A stretch of 64,000 nucleotides of DNA from UBA4421 sp002470275 (GTDB lineage Bacteria > Pseudomonadota > Gammaproteobacteria > Pseudomonadales > Azotimanducaceae): positions 124,001 through 188,000 of the forward strand of contig CAJXDR010000001.1 of NCBI GenBank assembly GCA_913052345.1, read 5' to 3'. Of the stretch, positions 33,135-42,830 are shown in pieces. The notes under the pieces are model-generated. The model searched no databases. It worked only from the letters and a program-made list of their open reading frames with translations, and was not told the origin of the DNA. Position numbers and translations under genes: made by a program. Numbering within the stretch: the first letter of the stretch is position 1; every line of letters begins with the position of its first letter.

Positions 33135-36068
33135 TTACATCCGGTACTGCAACCCCAGCTTGATCATCCGTCCAAAGCCATTATGCGTGTAGGCATCATA
33201 GTTTAAGTCCACGCGGACTAACGGCGGATCCTCATCGGTCACGTTGACGGCCGATAGAGTGAACAGCGCATTGTCCTCCATAAAACTATACTGGTAGTGC
33301 AAGTCTAGCGTCGTCTGAGCATCAACCTCGGCATCGATATCAGGCCGCTCATCTTCATATGATGTGACGTAGTTAATGTAGGCCAGCAGGTTGTGGGCGC
33401 CCAGGCTATATTCGCCAAACAGTCGGGCTTTGAGATCTGGCAAGGAGCGAGCGGTGCGGTTCACATTGAGGAAACCGGCAGCGTCATAGCTCGGCTCGAT
33501 CTCAATCCCGTCTCGATAGTAGGCATCCTGCTTATAGTGCAGGGTATGGCTTAGATCCAGACCAAAGCTGGCTGCTCCATTAGCTAGCGGGAGATCATAT
33601 TCGGCAAAGATATCAATACCCGCCGTGGACAGCGAGGGACCGTTCACGACCTGAACTTCGATACGCTCGATCCCCGAGGTGCCGCATGAACCATCATTGC
33701 CGGTGCCGGTGCAGAAAATTTGGGCCTGCACCGCTGCTTTTTGCTCTGGCGTTCCCCCATAGGCGGCCACTAGAGCATTGTAGCTCTCGGTATCTATGGG
33801 ATTGTCAAAGTCATAATTCCAGTAATCCAGGGTGAGGGTCATATTCTCGACGGGGTTGAGAATAAAGCCAACGTTATAGGTGAAGGCGCTTTCCGGCTCC
33901 AAGTCTGCATTACCGATATTGTCGATGGCCTTAAATGCTGCCGTCGGCCCCACGAAAGACAATGACGTCACCCGGCTCTCGTTGGTCTCGTCCAGATTGG
34001 GTGCACGGAAGGTGGTTTGTACCGAGGCCCGGACAGTCAGCGCGTCGCTAATTCGATAGCGACCGCCCACCTTGGGATCGAAGGTGTTTGCATCCCCATA
34101 GTCCTCGTAACGGGCGGCCAACTGTAGGTCGAGGTTTTCGTTCACATCCAGAGCCGCTTCGAAAAAGATCGAATGCACCGCCTGGCTGGCATCCACTTCA
34201 CGACCCGAGGCGAGGAAACTCCTCAGCCCGGTGCGCGCGTCACACTCCCGCTGGCCCTCAAAGGCACAGGGGTTACGGTCAACGTTGGTCAGATCGTCCA
34301 GCTCGGACTCCAGCCAAATCTTGCGATACTGATACCCCGAGGCCCATGCACCCTCACCCTCAAACAGTTCCCCTTGGAACACCGCATCCAACACCAACAG
34401 TGCGGATTCCGCATTTTCAGTGGATTTGTCGTCCAGCCACTGCAGTAACGCTTGAGAATTTGCTACGACGGGATCGTAGTCCGGGTTCTGATAACCGTAG
34501 GTCGCCTCAGCATAGGAGGTCTGAATAGCATTAGAGAGCGGGTTGTAATATTCACATCCCCCCTGACCCGCCACCGCACCGTTGGTGACCAAGTCACCGC
34601 TGGTATCCAGCGTTGCCCCGCAGCCCTCGCCGCCAAAGCCACGAAAGGCCAGCTTCGTGCGCCCGATACGTGCATCCACCTGCTCCAGTTCGCCCAGGCT
34701 TCTGGCGTAGGTTAAACCCATGTCCCAGCCCACCCCATTATCCAGCTCACCATCAAGGGCGGCTACCAGGCGGTAGCTGTCATATTCGCGCTTGGCCACG
34801 CGCCCCGAGCCTGAGTTGAGGAAACCCGTCACCCCAGCGATGCGCCCATAAAAAGTCGCACCCTCACCGGTGCCCGGAACCACATTGCCGTCAGCATCCA
34901 TCTGCTCGGCAATGTATTGCTCATAGTCGGGATACTGGGCAGCCATGGCCACCAATCCTGGATGATCGGCAGGCAGATACTGAATATCGCCGAACAGAGC
35001 TTGAGGTGGATAGGAGGGTGAGGTCTTATACTCAGGCACGTTGGCCTTGGCGTACCAGAACTCCAAGTGCAGCCTCACATCGTCCGCTACCTCGCCATTG
35101 AGCTCAGAGAAAAGTTGATAGCGGTCTTCTTGTTCTATCAAGTTATCAAAGTCCGTATATCGAAACCGGCAGAACAGGCTATTGCGAACCCCACCTAGGG
35201 CAGCACAGTTTGGGTCAGGCGTACCGCCAGAGGTGGGACTAAGCGCGAAGAATATATTTCCAGCGGCGATCGCCGACGGAACTGCAGCGGGCCTAAAGAG
35301 TACGCCGGGATTACCAATGGTTGAGAATCCGCCCTGTGGATTGGTGTCAAAGGGCACCTGAGAAAAATCACGATCACGTAGGCTGAGTTCGTTGCGCCGC
35401 TCGAAGCCCACCGAGGTGACCCAATCAAAGCGCCCTAGCTGGGTGCCAAAGATGGCGCCAAACTCATTGTTGCCATCACTGTCGGCAATATTCTGATGCC
35501 CAAGAGACACCTCAAAACCCTGAAAGTCATCCCGCGTAAGGAAGTTCACCACGCCGCCAATGGCATCTGAGCCATAGGTTGCCGCCGCACCCTCCTTCAG
35601 CACCTCAACCCGGCCCAGGGCGGCGCGTGGAATGGCATTAATGTCTACAAATCGCCCGCCGGGCAAGCGTGCTGGGACGGGCGTTTGCCGCCGACCATTC
35701 ATCAACACCAGGGTTCGATGGGCACCCAGACCTCGAATATTTACACTGGCCACGCCCTCGGATTGATTGGATTGAAATTGATTGGTCTCGCCATCTACGC
35801 CAGAGCTGGCGGTAATCCGTCGCACCATTTCCACCACGCTGGGCGAACCCTGACGAAGCAAACCCTCCCGATCAATCACAGTGACTGGCGATGCGGAATC
35901 GATGGGAGTGCCCTTGATAAAGGATCCGGTTACTACCACTTCTTCAATCACCGCATCAGCCGAACCAGCGCTTGCTGCGAAAACGCCACCCGAGTAAGTC
36001 GTTAGTAGCGCTGCTAGCAGCCCTAGGAGGGAAATCAACCGGAATGATGCACAATAAAAAATAGCCAT
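33135..36068 (-). CDS. TonB-dependent outer-membrane receptor, large
   Basis: 977-residue outer-membrane receptor with signal peptide, TonB box (VIEEVVVTGSFIKGTPID), plug domain (NIRGLGAHRTLVLMNGRRQTP and EVLKEGAAATYGSDAIGGVVNFLTR) and a beta-barrel that ends in LGLQYRM. The SFIKGTPIDSASPVTV pattern is that of the large oar/carbohydrate- or peptide-type receptors common in marine Gammaproteobacteria, rather than siderophore receptors. Extra cysteines in the extracellular loops (about 640-670 and 780-800) could form disulphides. No transporter or degradative enzyme is adjacent, so the substrate is unknown. Confidence 0.88.
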   Translation of the reverse strand: MAIFYCASFRLISLLGLLAALLTTYSGGVFAASAGSADAVIEEVVVTGSFIKGTPIDSASPVTVIDREGLLRQGSPSVVEMVRRITASSGVDGETNQFQSNQSEGVASVNIRGLGAHRTLVLMNGRRQTPVPARLPGGRFVDINAIPRAALGRVEVLKEGAAATYGSDAIGGVVNFLTRDDFQGFEVSLGHQNIADSDGNNEFGAIFGTQLGRFDWVTSVGFERRNELSLRDRDFSQVPFDTNPQGGFSTIGNPGVLFRPAAVPSAIAAGNIFFALSPTSGGTPDPNCAALGGVRNSLFCRFRYTDFDNLIEQEDRYQLFSELNGEVADDVRLHLEFWYAKANVPEYKTSPSYPPQALFGDIQYLPADHPGLVAMAAQYPDYEQYIAEQMDADGNVVPGTGEGATFYGRIAGVTGFLNSGSGRVAKREYDSYRLVAALDGELDNGVGWDMGLTYARSLGELEQVDARIGRTKLAFRGFGGEGCGATLDTSGDLVTNGAVAGQGGCEYYNPLSNAIQTSYAEATYGYQNPDYDPVVANSQALLQWLDDKSTENAESALLVLDAVFQGELFEGEGAWASGYQYRKIWLESELDDLTNVDRNPCAFEGQRECDARTGLRSFLASGREVDASQAVHSIFFEAALDVNENLDLQLAARYEDYGDANTFDPKVGGRYRISDALTVRASVQTTFRAPNLDETNESRVTSLSFVGPTAAFKAIDNIGNADLEPESAFTYNVGFILNPVENMTLTLDYWNYDFDNPIDTESYNALVAAYGGTPEQKAAVQAQIFCTGTGNDGSCGTSGIERIEVQVVNGPSLSTAGIDIFAEYDLPLANGAASFGLDLSHTLHYKQDAYYRDGIEIEPSYDAAGFLNVNRTARSLPDLKARLFGEYSLGAHNLLAYINYVTSYEDERPDIDAEVDAQTTLDLHYQYSFMEDNALFTLSAVNVTDEDPPLVRVDLNYDAYTHNGFGRMIKLGLQYRM

Positions 36069-36282
36069 GGCCGCCTAAACCTCATGTCGTTAGTGGAAAG
36101 CTCTTGGGCAGACTAACCGAGGGCATGTTTAGTCGTAACAATTTGGTAACAGTTTATTTCAGGAATGTGATGTACTTGGCATTTTGGGGGGTGAGCGAAA
36201 GGGGAAACCCACCGATTGGCCTCAAAGACAAGTTGTCCTGCATTCACCTTCTTTGCACGACCACCGTGTATGATGCCGCCGC

Positions 36283-37653
36283 ATGCCAAGTCGCGATCTC
36301 ACTCAAGGCTCTGTTACCCGGTCCCTCGCCCAACTCACCGCCCCAATGATGATGGGGGTCTCTTCAAGCATTCTCGTGCAAACCCTTGAGCTGGGCTTTA
36401 TCGGACAACTGGGGACTGAGCAGGTAGCAGCCGTCAGCTTCACCTTCCCCCTGGTCATGGTGCTTTCCAGCATCGCGCTGGGCATCAGCATCGGAACCTC
36501 CTCAGTGATCGCGCGAAGCGTGGGTGTTCATCGTCAGGCAGAGCCAGATTCATCCCCCCGGGCGCCAGCAGCCAGCGACGAGGTTGCGAGATTAGGCACC
36601 CATAGTCTGATACTGGTCGCGGTGACGATGACGGTGCTGTCGCTTCTCTGCTGGCTCATGATCGACCCCCTCTTCCTGGCCATGGGTGCAGAGCCCAGTC
36701 TGCTGCCTCTCATCCACAGTTATTTGGACATCTATTTGCCCGGCAGTATTTTATTTACCCTCGCCATGGTGGCGGGCAGCATTATGCGAGCCAACGGCCG
36801 AGCGGCCATTCCGGGGGTCATCATGACGGTGGGGGCAGCATTTAATTTAGCCCTGGACCCCTTTTTGATCTTCGGCTGGTTTGGTTTTCCTGCCCTAGGA
36901 CTCGCCGGAGCGGCGACCGCCATTACAGTGGCTCGGTTTTTTACCCTGTGCGCCCTCCTTTGGTACGTCTACCAAGGATCCATGATCCAGCTTGAGCGAC
37001 CGTTTTGGGGATGGCTGGCTTCCGCTCAAAGAATCCTGCATGTGGGTATCCCTGCCATCGCCACCAACCTGATCGGGCCCATCACATCTGCCTACATCAC
37101 GTTTTTAATCGCTGGGTACGGTGCCGCTGCCGTGGCCGGGTTTGGCGTTGCCAGCCGGATAGAGGCCGTGGCTGCCATGCTCATGTTTGCCCTATCCGGC
37201 TCCATTGGACCCTTCGTCGGGCAGAACTGGGGCGCCAAGCAGGCGGCGCGGGTAAAAGCTGGAGTGCGGGCAAGCTACCTTTTTTGCTTGATCTACGGCG
37301 TCATCGTGACCCTGCCCCTCGCCTTTTTTGGCGCCACCATCGCCGGATGGATGGAATCGTCAGTAGAGGCCGTGGCTGTAGCCGCTGCCTACCTCAGCAT
37401 CGTGCCCCTCAGCTATGGCCTATGGGGCGTGTTGATGATGTCGTCCGCCTCATTTAATGCCCTGGGCAAGCCGCTACCAAGCACGGCCTTATCTTTCGGC
37501 AGAATGTTGGTCCTCTATGTACCGCTGGCCACCATGCTGAATGAGCAAATGGGCTATACTGGAATCTTTCTCGCCACCCTGATCAGCAACGTAGTCTTTG
37601 GCCTCCTGGGCTGGCGATGGTTCGCAACAAAAATAACGAGCATGACCCCCTAA
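36283..37653 (+). CDS. MATE family efflux transporter
   Basis: 456-residue membrane protein with about 12 helices and the MATE two-bundle organisation: LAQLTAPMMMGVSSSILVQTLELGFIGQLG at the start, NLALDPFLIFG near residue 190 and GFGVASRIEAVAAMLMFALSGSIGPFVGQNWGA near residue 285. It extrudes organic cations or drugs with sodium or proton antiport. No strong ribosome-binding site is apparent; the ATG follows a GC-rich stretch. The stop is one base before the start of the PlsC-like gene, so they are probably co-transcribed. Confidence 0.9.
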   Translation: MPSRDLTQGSVTRSLAQLTAPMMMGVSSSILVQTLELGFIGQLGTEQVAAVSFTFPLVMVLSSIALGISIGTSSVIARSVGVHRQAEPDSSPRAPAASDEVARLGTHSLILVAVTMTVLSLLCWLMIDPLFLAMGAEPSLLPLIHSYLDIYLPGSILFTLAMVAGSIMRANGRAAIPGVIMTVGAAFNLALDPFLIFGWFGFPALGLAGAATAITVARFFTLCALLWYVYQGSMIQLERPFWGWLASAQRILHVGIPAIATNLIGPITSAYITFLIAGYGAAAVAGFGVASRIEAVAAMLMFALSGSIGPFVGQNWGAKQAARVKAGVRASYLFCLIYGVIVTLPLAFFGATIAGWMESSVEAVAVAAAYLSIVPLSYGLWGVLMMSSASFNALGKPLPSTALSFGRMLVLYVPLATMLNEQMGYTGIFLATLISNVVFGLLGWRWFATKITSMTP

Positions 37654-37654
37654 T

Positions 37655-38647
37655 ATGAAACAAGTGGCCCAGGAGCGCAGTTACCGAACTTTGTTGCGCC
37701 GGTTGTTAACCATTTCCGGGTTAGCCATCGTTTCCTTACTCGCCCTCGTCATGAGCCCAGTGATCCTTATCCTGGTGGGACTAATGAGCTTTATTCCTGG
37801 CTATACGACCACGCCCCGAGCCGCCGCTTTTTTTTACGGGTACCTGACCCACGAGTGGGCTGGCCTTGCGCGCTTCTTTTGGCTCTGGCTGCGATACCGA
37901 GAACCTGAGCAGAAGCTTGAAAAGGCTCGTGAGATTCAAACCTGGTGGGCACAAAGTCTTTTTGACATGGGGTGTTGGCTTTTTCGAGTCAAAGTCGAAG
38001 TCTCCGGCCAGGAGGACGTCTTGGAGGGCGGTTGTGCGCTGCTCTTCTCGCGACACACGAGCATGGGGGATACCGTGCTACCTCTGCTGTATTTCGGTAA
38101 GGCGAGAAACGAAAACCTTCGATATGTAATCAAACAGGAACTACAGATTTCGCCCTGCTTGGACATTGGCGGTCACCTGCTGCCCAATGTCTTTGTAGAC
38201 CGTTCTGGAAGCGACTCAGAGAGAGCCGTGGCGTCCATAAAGGACCTGGTCACTAGCGCTAACGCGAGCCAATCGGTCCTGATCTACCCCGAAGGCACTC
38301 GATTCACCCAGAAGAAACATGACCAGCTGAGAAACAAGCACCCAAAGCTTCACGACCAGCTAGGTCGCTGGCCAGGCCTGCTGCCACCCCGTCTCGGTGG
38401 CGTGCTGGGCATGCTGGAAGTCAACCCCGGCAAGGACATCGTCTTTCTTGCCCATGCCGGATTTGAAGGATCGGCCAATATTCACGACCTTTTAGGCGGA
38501 GGATGGCTGGACCAGAAAATTCGACTGCATTTTTGGAGAGTGCCTTTCAACGCTATCCCCAAGGATGATTGGCAAGAATTCATGTTCAGAGAATGGGACT
38601 GCATGCAGCACAAGGTGAACCAGTTGAGCGCCGAGATCACGGCCTAG
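37655..38647 (+). CDS. PlsC-like lysophospholipid acyltransferase family protein
   Basis: 330-residue membrane-bound acyltransferase. An N-terminal helix (residues 15-45) is followed by the catalytic HX4D motif RHTSMGD near residue 133, the glycerol-phosphate-binding and VLIYPEGTRFTQ motif III near residue 206, and LLPPRLGG. It is longer than the usual 1-acyl-glycerol-3-phosphate acyltransferases (about 240-250 residues) and has extra C-terminal sequence, so a distinct acceptor is possible. It follows the MATE gene by 1 base. Confidence 0.85.
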   Translation: MKQVAQERSYRTLLRRLLTISGLAIVSLLALVMSPVILILVGLMSFIPGYTTTPRAAAFFYGYLTHEWAGLARFFWLWLRYREPEQKLEKAREIQTWWAQSLFDMGCWLFRVKVEVSGQEDVLEGGCALLFSRHTSMGDTVLPLLYFGKARNENLRYVIKQELQISPCLDIGGHLLPNVFVDRSGSDSERAVASIKDLVTSANASQSVLIYPEGTRFTQKKHDQLRNKHPKLHDQLGRWPGLLPPRLGGVLGMLEVNPGKDIVFLAHAGFEGSANIHDLLGGGWLDQKIRLHFWRVPFNAIPKDDWQEFMFREWDCMQHKVNQLSAEITA

Positions 38648-38661
38648 CCCTGGGACACTGC

Positions 38662-41175
38662 TCACCCGTCCTTGGATGCGCCGCGCAGCTCAATAACCCG
38701 ATAGCCTCGCACCCGCTCGAGCTGCTGCCGCACCAAGGAGCGATGCAAGTCTAAGTTCTGAGCTGTGGGCATAAGGTCATTGTTAGCGGATTCCTCTATG
38801 GCGAGGCATAAATGTCTCAGCTCATCAAAGCCAAAGCTTGCCATGATGCCGGCCATGGCATGACCGGCATTGGCCAGATTTTTGAGGTCTTTCTGGCTAA
38901 CGGCCTCTTCAAGTTGTTCAAGCAGCACCTTTACTTCACTTGTGAATGCGCTTAGAGCCTCTGCAAGACCAGCGTCTCCCATAAGCTCCCGAAGCTCGAT
39001 CATCCGCGTATCGGCTATCCAATCATCCTGTCGGCGTTGACCAAGCCAGCGATGGATACGTTCGATCAGACCGCGCGCATTGATCGGTTTGCACAGAAAA
39101 TCGTTCATTCCGGCGTCTAGGCAGGCTCGCTCATCTTCGGAAGACGCTTTGGCCGTTAGCGCGATGATCGCCCCCTCGTAGCCCTCCCGTCGAAACCACC
39201 GAGCGGTCTCAAATCCATCCATGAGCGGCATCTGGATATCCATAAGCACTAGGTCAAACTGCCGATGCTCGGGCACCTCTTTTTTCAACAGCTTACAGGC
39301 GGACACCCCGTCATCGGCAAGCGTGACTGAAAAGCCACGCTGCTCCAGCAGCGATCTCACCACCAACTGATTTGCAACGCTGTCTTCGACGAGCAAAATT
39401 CGCCCTTCGCCGAACAGCTTAATGTCAGGCACTTCAACGCCCCCGGCGAGCGTACCCGGCTCGCAGGGCATCAGCGGAAGCGCAAGCGTAAAGCTACTGC
39501 CTTGACCCTTCTCCGAGGTGACGCTGAGCTCGCCCCCGAGCAGTTCTGCTAGCATGGAAGAAATACTTAGGCCCAAACCGGATCCGACATACCGTCGTGT
39601 ATCGGAATCATCAGCCTGAACAAAGGCGCCAAAGACCGCTTCTTCCTGAGCCTTTATCATACCAATGCCGCTGTCCTCCACCGTAATACGATAGCGGGCG
39701 GATTGCGGAACACCGGCATCCAATTCGAATCTAACGCGGACAAATCCCTGGTCGGTGAACTTGATCGCATTGCTCAAAAGGTTGGTCACAATTTGACCGA
39801 TCCGATGCTCATCGCCCAGCACGCGCATATTTTCCGCTACGTCCATTTCCAGGGTCATGTCGAGGTTTTTCCGCTCGGCGCTAGGGCGAAAGAGAGCGAC
39901 CAGGTCCTGCATTAATTCAGCGGGTGAAAAAGGGGAGAGTACAACTTCCGCCTGACCCGCCTCGATCTTTGAATAATCGAGTACGTTGTTCAGAAGCGAC
40001 ATGAGCCGCTCGCCCGCTCGTTCTGCCGTCACAATCAGCTGCTCTCGTGCAGGCGGTGATTCCTCGGTGCGAATAAGCTGCAGAATCCCCAGCAGGGCAT
40101 TCATGGGCGTCCGAATTTCATGGCTCATGTTTGCAAGAAATCGGCTTTTTGCCTCATTTGCCTGATCTGCCTGTGATAGTGCCTGAGCGCGTTCTTGGTT
40201 GAGTTTTCGCGCCTCACGCAGGTCTCTTATTTCAGCCGCAAAAAGATATCCTTTCGAGGTCATTGCGGCATTCACTGTCAGCTCTACGGGGATCTCAAAC
40301 CCGTCCTTATGGAGGGCATCAATTTCAACGCGGCGACCGATAATCCGACTCTCCCCTGATGCAAGGAAACGCTGGAGCCCATGGGCGTGCACCTTGCGAT
40401 GCCGCTCTGGCATGATCAGCTCGCTCATCGATGCGCCAATAATTTCGGATTTGCGATAGCCAAGTAGCTCTTCAGCTGTCTGATTGAAGGCGGTCACGAT
40501 ACCCGCCTCATTCATGACAACTCGGGCGCACATATTGCCCTCCATCATTAGGCGCTCTAGTTCATCCTGTTGATCTGGCATGCCCGCTGGCGCGTGGGGA
40601 GCTATATCCAGGGCAGCTTCCGTAGCTCGAGGGCAGAGGACCACAACTTTCGCTCCCGGCAAACCCTGCAGTAGACCAGCTGCATCCCCTTCCTCGGGAT
40701 TTGCCCAAGACACATCGACGATGCCAGACGGGTAAACGGGCAAACACCACGGCCACTGGCCCGCCCCGCCCTCATATTGGATAAAACCATCCAAATCGCC
40801 CATATTGCCAAACACTGAGGCCAGACTTTTGCCCGTTAAGTTTCTCGCATCGAGCCAATCCCTGGCAGTTTCCGTGCTGGCTAGCACATGACCTCGCTGA
40901 TCCACCAGGATGTATCCGTTGCCATCGTCCTGGCCCAGCTTTGTTAACCATCCCTCGTGAACTTTATGGACAAGGAATTGATGTCGCTGAATAAAGATAA
41001 CGAAACCGGCCAGCAGGAGATTAAAAGAACCTAACCACTCCCAGGGGAAGGCGTCATCTGAAGGGTCAAGCTGAACGATCGGCACCACCCAGATGACAGA
41101 GGATATGGCGACCAGCACCCACAAATTCATCCAATCCTTGCCTCCTCTTGGCCAGAAGCCTCGCCCTTGACTCAT
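38662..41175 (-). CDS. Hybrid sensor histidine kinase/response regulator with PAS and HPt domains
   Basis: 837-residue membrane sensor. Order: two helices (about 16-33 and 48-63) forming a hairpin with almost no periplasmic part; a poorly conserved PAS-like region (about 80-180); a PAS domain (about 205-320); HisKA with H352 (NMSHEIRTPMN); HATPase with N465/N469 (TNLLSNAIKFT), VEDSGIGM and GSGLGLSIS; a receiver with D646 (VLMDIQMP); and an HPt domain with H772 (NAGHAMAGIMASFG). All phosphorelay residues are present. It is preceded by the degenerate relative at 41172-42830 with a 4-base overlap. No output DNA-binding protein is encoded nearby. Confidence 0.92.
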   Translation of the reverse strand: MSQGRGFWPRGGKDWMNLWVLVAISSVIWVVPIVQLDPSDDAFPWEWLGSFNLLLAGFVIFIQRHQFLVHKVHEGWLTKLGQDDGNGYILVDQRGHVLASTETARDWLDARNLTGKSLASVFGNMGDLDGFIQYEGGAGQWPWCLPVYPSGIVDVSWANPEEGDAAGLLQGLPGAKVVVLCPRATEAALDIAPHAPAGMPDQQDELERLMMEGNMCARVVMNEAGIVTAFNQTAEELLGYRKSEIIGASMSELIMPERHRKVHAHGLQRFLASGESRIIGRRVEIDALHKDGFEIPVELTVNAAMTSKGYLFAAEIRDLREARKLNQERAQALSQADQANEAKSRFLANMSHEIRTPMNALLGILQLIRTEESPPAREQLIVTAERAGERLMSLLNNVLDYSKIEAGQAEVVLSPFSPAELMQDLVALFRPSAERKNLDMTLEMDVAENMRVLGDEHRIGQIVTNLLSNAIKFTDQGFVRVRFELDAGVPQSARYRITVEDSGIGMIKAQEEAVFGAFVQADDSDTRRYVGSGLGLSISSMLAELLGGELSVTSEKGQGSSFTLALPLMPCEPGTLAGGVEVPDIKLFGEGRILLVEDSVANQLVVRSLLEQRGFSVTLADDGVSACKLLKKEVPEHRQFDLVLMDIQMPLMDGFETARWFRREGYEGAIIALTAKASSEDERACLDAGMNDFLCKPINARGLIERIHRWLGQRRQDDWIADTRMIELRELMGDAGLAEALSAFTSEVKVLLEQLEEAVSQKDLKNLANAGHAMAGIMASFGFDELRHLCLAIEESANNDLMPTAQNLDLHRSLVRQQLERVRGYRVIELRGASKDG

Positions 41176-42830
41176 CTCCGACTGACTCCTGGCGGTGTGA
41201 ATAAATCTTCGGGCACGTTCACCCCACCCAGAAAATTCGCCACCCAGCCAATCTCTTGGGACAGCCTGGCAAACTGCGACTCATCACGAAGGACATCGCC
41301 GCTCTCCTTCATCTCCGGAAGCCTTTCTAACAACCCCGCCGCCTCAGCGTTGAGCCTCGCAAAGCCCAGATTTTCTGCAGCGTGGGCCAACATCGATAAG
41401 TTGTGCGCCAGTTCTGTACGTTTCAGCGACGGCTGTTTGAGTGCTGCTAGGCGTGCCTCAATCTCCGTTGAAAACTGCATCAACAGGAGACGGAGTTCGT
41501 CAAAGCCCATCACCCTGGCAAGGTGCTGCAGGTGCGTCCGGCTCACCCGCTCTGTCGCCGAAGCGCCTTCCTTGCCCACGGCCTCCGCCAGGGTTCGGCG
41601 GATGGCCTCATAACCTACTGGCTTTGTCAGAAAACTATCGAACCCAGCGCTCAAACACTCTCTCTCTGTGTTGTCAGATAAATGCGCCGTCAGCGCAATG
41701 AGTGGAATAGACTGCCCTCCGTCGGGGATTTTCCTAATCAATTTCGCAGCCGCCTGGCCATCCATCTGGGGCATGGCCAAGTCCATTAGAACTGCGGCAT
41801 GCCGGCGCTCCCGCAATGCGGATATCGCCTCCAGCCCGTTTGTCGCTTCCCAAACCGCATACCCCAGAGAGTTAAGTACTGATTTCATGACCAAGCGGTT
41901 TGACCGAGAATCATCCACCAGCAGGATGCTCGGTCTTTCCTCAGAGGAGGGGTCCGGCTCAGGCTCAATAAGGGAGGCCCTGGAAACGGTCCGCTCCGCA
42001 CTCGGGTCAGGTAAGCTCATGGGCACCGGGGAAGCAGGTTCAACACCTAGGGATTGCGTTGGGTTGGCGTCCGTCGGCGCCAGATTTACGAGGAGTACCG
42101 GTAAACGTATTTGCCAACAGGGACCGACCCCCGCCTCATTCGACGGTGTAAGGGAACCTCCAAGAAACTTGATTAGCTCCCGGGCCAAGACTAAACCGGT
42201 AAGGAGCAGCGGGTCACGTAATGCCTTGCTTGAATTCTGTTTATCGAGCTGTAGGGAGAAAAGATTCGCTAAGCCTTCTTCCTGCAAACCCAGCCCATTG
42301 TCTTCGATGGTAATCGAAAGCTCTCGTTCCCTGATGAGCTCTAACTGAACAGTTATGGAACTCGACTGGGAGGACAGCAGGGCATGTCGCAAGATATGCA
42401 GGACAGCATGATTTAGCTTTCTATGATCGAAGCGCAGGCTATGATCGAAGCGAAGGGCTGTTCCCTTCTTCGTTTCAGGCTGGGACACCACCACGATCTC
42501 AACGCCGCAATGCGCAGCCTCTTGGGCGACGCTCGCCAGAGCCTCAGACAGGCAATGACCTAAGGATATGTTGTCCTCCTGGCGGCGGGCCTCTTTGGCA
42601 ACCACTAGGTCTAGTTCATTAATTGCACGCAACATTGCGTTCAGCCTTCCAACACCCACCTGAGCCTTGGAGACAAGGTGGTGCTGGGCCGGGTCAGCCA
42701 GCGTTTTTTCCAGCAAATCGAGCGTACCCTGAAGGGTCGCAAGAGTGGTGCGGATGTCCGGCGAGGCCAACTTTAAAAATTGTGATATCACGCTGGACAT
42801 GGGACTAAATTTAGGGGGTAACGCTACCAT
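41172..42830 (-). CDS. Degenerate histidine-kinase core fused to receiver and HPt domains
   Basis: 552-residue soluble protein. The region that would be the H-box reads SPDIRTTL (residues 23-30), so the phosphorylated histidine is replaced by proline. The ATPase region keeps one ATP-binding motif, IEDNGLGLQ, but its N-box (HILRHALLSS) lacks the asparagines and the G2 box is eroded. A receiver with D350 (AVLMDLAMPQMDG) and an HPt-like helix with H476 (LAHNLSMLAHAAENLGF) follow and look intact. The start is uncertain: ATG 42830 was chosen over a TTG eight codons upstream and an ATG at 42800; none has a good ribosome-binding site. Its stop overlaps the hybrid kinase start (ATGA). Confidence 0.82.
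   Translation of the reverse strand: MVALPPKFSPMSSVISQFLKLASPDIRTTLATLQGTLDLLEKTLADPAQHHLVSKAQVGVGRLNAMLRAINELDLVVAKEARRQEDNISLGHCLSEALASVAQEAAHCGVEIVVVSQPETKKGTALRFDHSLRFDHRKLNHAVLHILRHALLSSQSSSITVQLELIRERELSITIEDNGLGLQEEGLANLFSLQLDKQNSSKALRDPLLLTGLVLARELIKFLGGSLTPSNEAGVGPCWQIRLPVLLVNLAPTDANPTQSLGVEPASPVPMSLPDPSAERTVSRASLIEPEPDPSSEERPSILLVDDSRSNRLVMKSVLNSLGYAVWEATNGLEAISALRERRHAAVLMDLAMPQMDGQAAAKLIRKIPDGGQSIPLIALTAHLSDNTERECLSAGFDSFLTKPVGYEAIRRTLAEAVGKEGASATERVSRTHLQHLARVMGFDELRLLLMQFSTEIEARLAALKQPSLKRTELAHNLSMLAHAAENLGFARLNAEAAGLLERLPEMKESGDVLRDESQFARLSQEIGWVANFLGGVNVPEDLFTPPGVSRR

Noticed and set aside
41668..42348. 226-codon open frame on the plus strand over the signalling gene
   Set aside because: Shadow of the minus-strand receiver/kinase-like gene; no plausible protein features.
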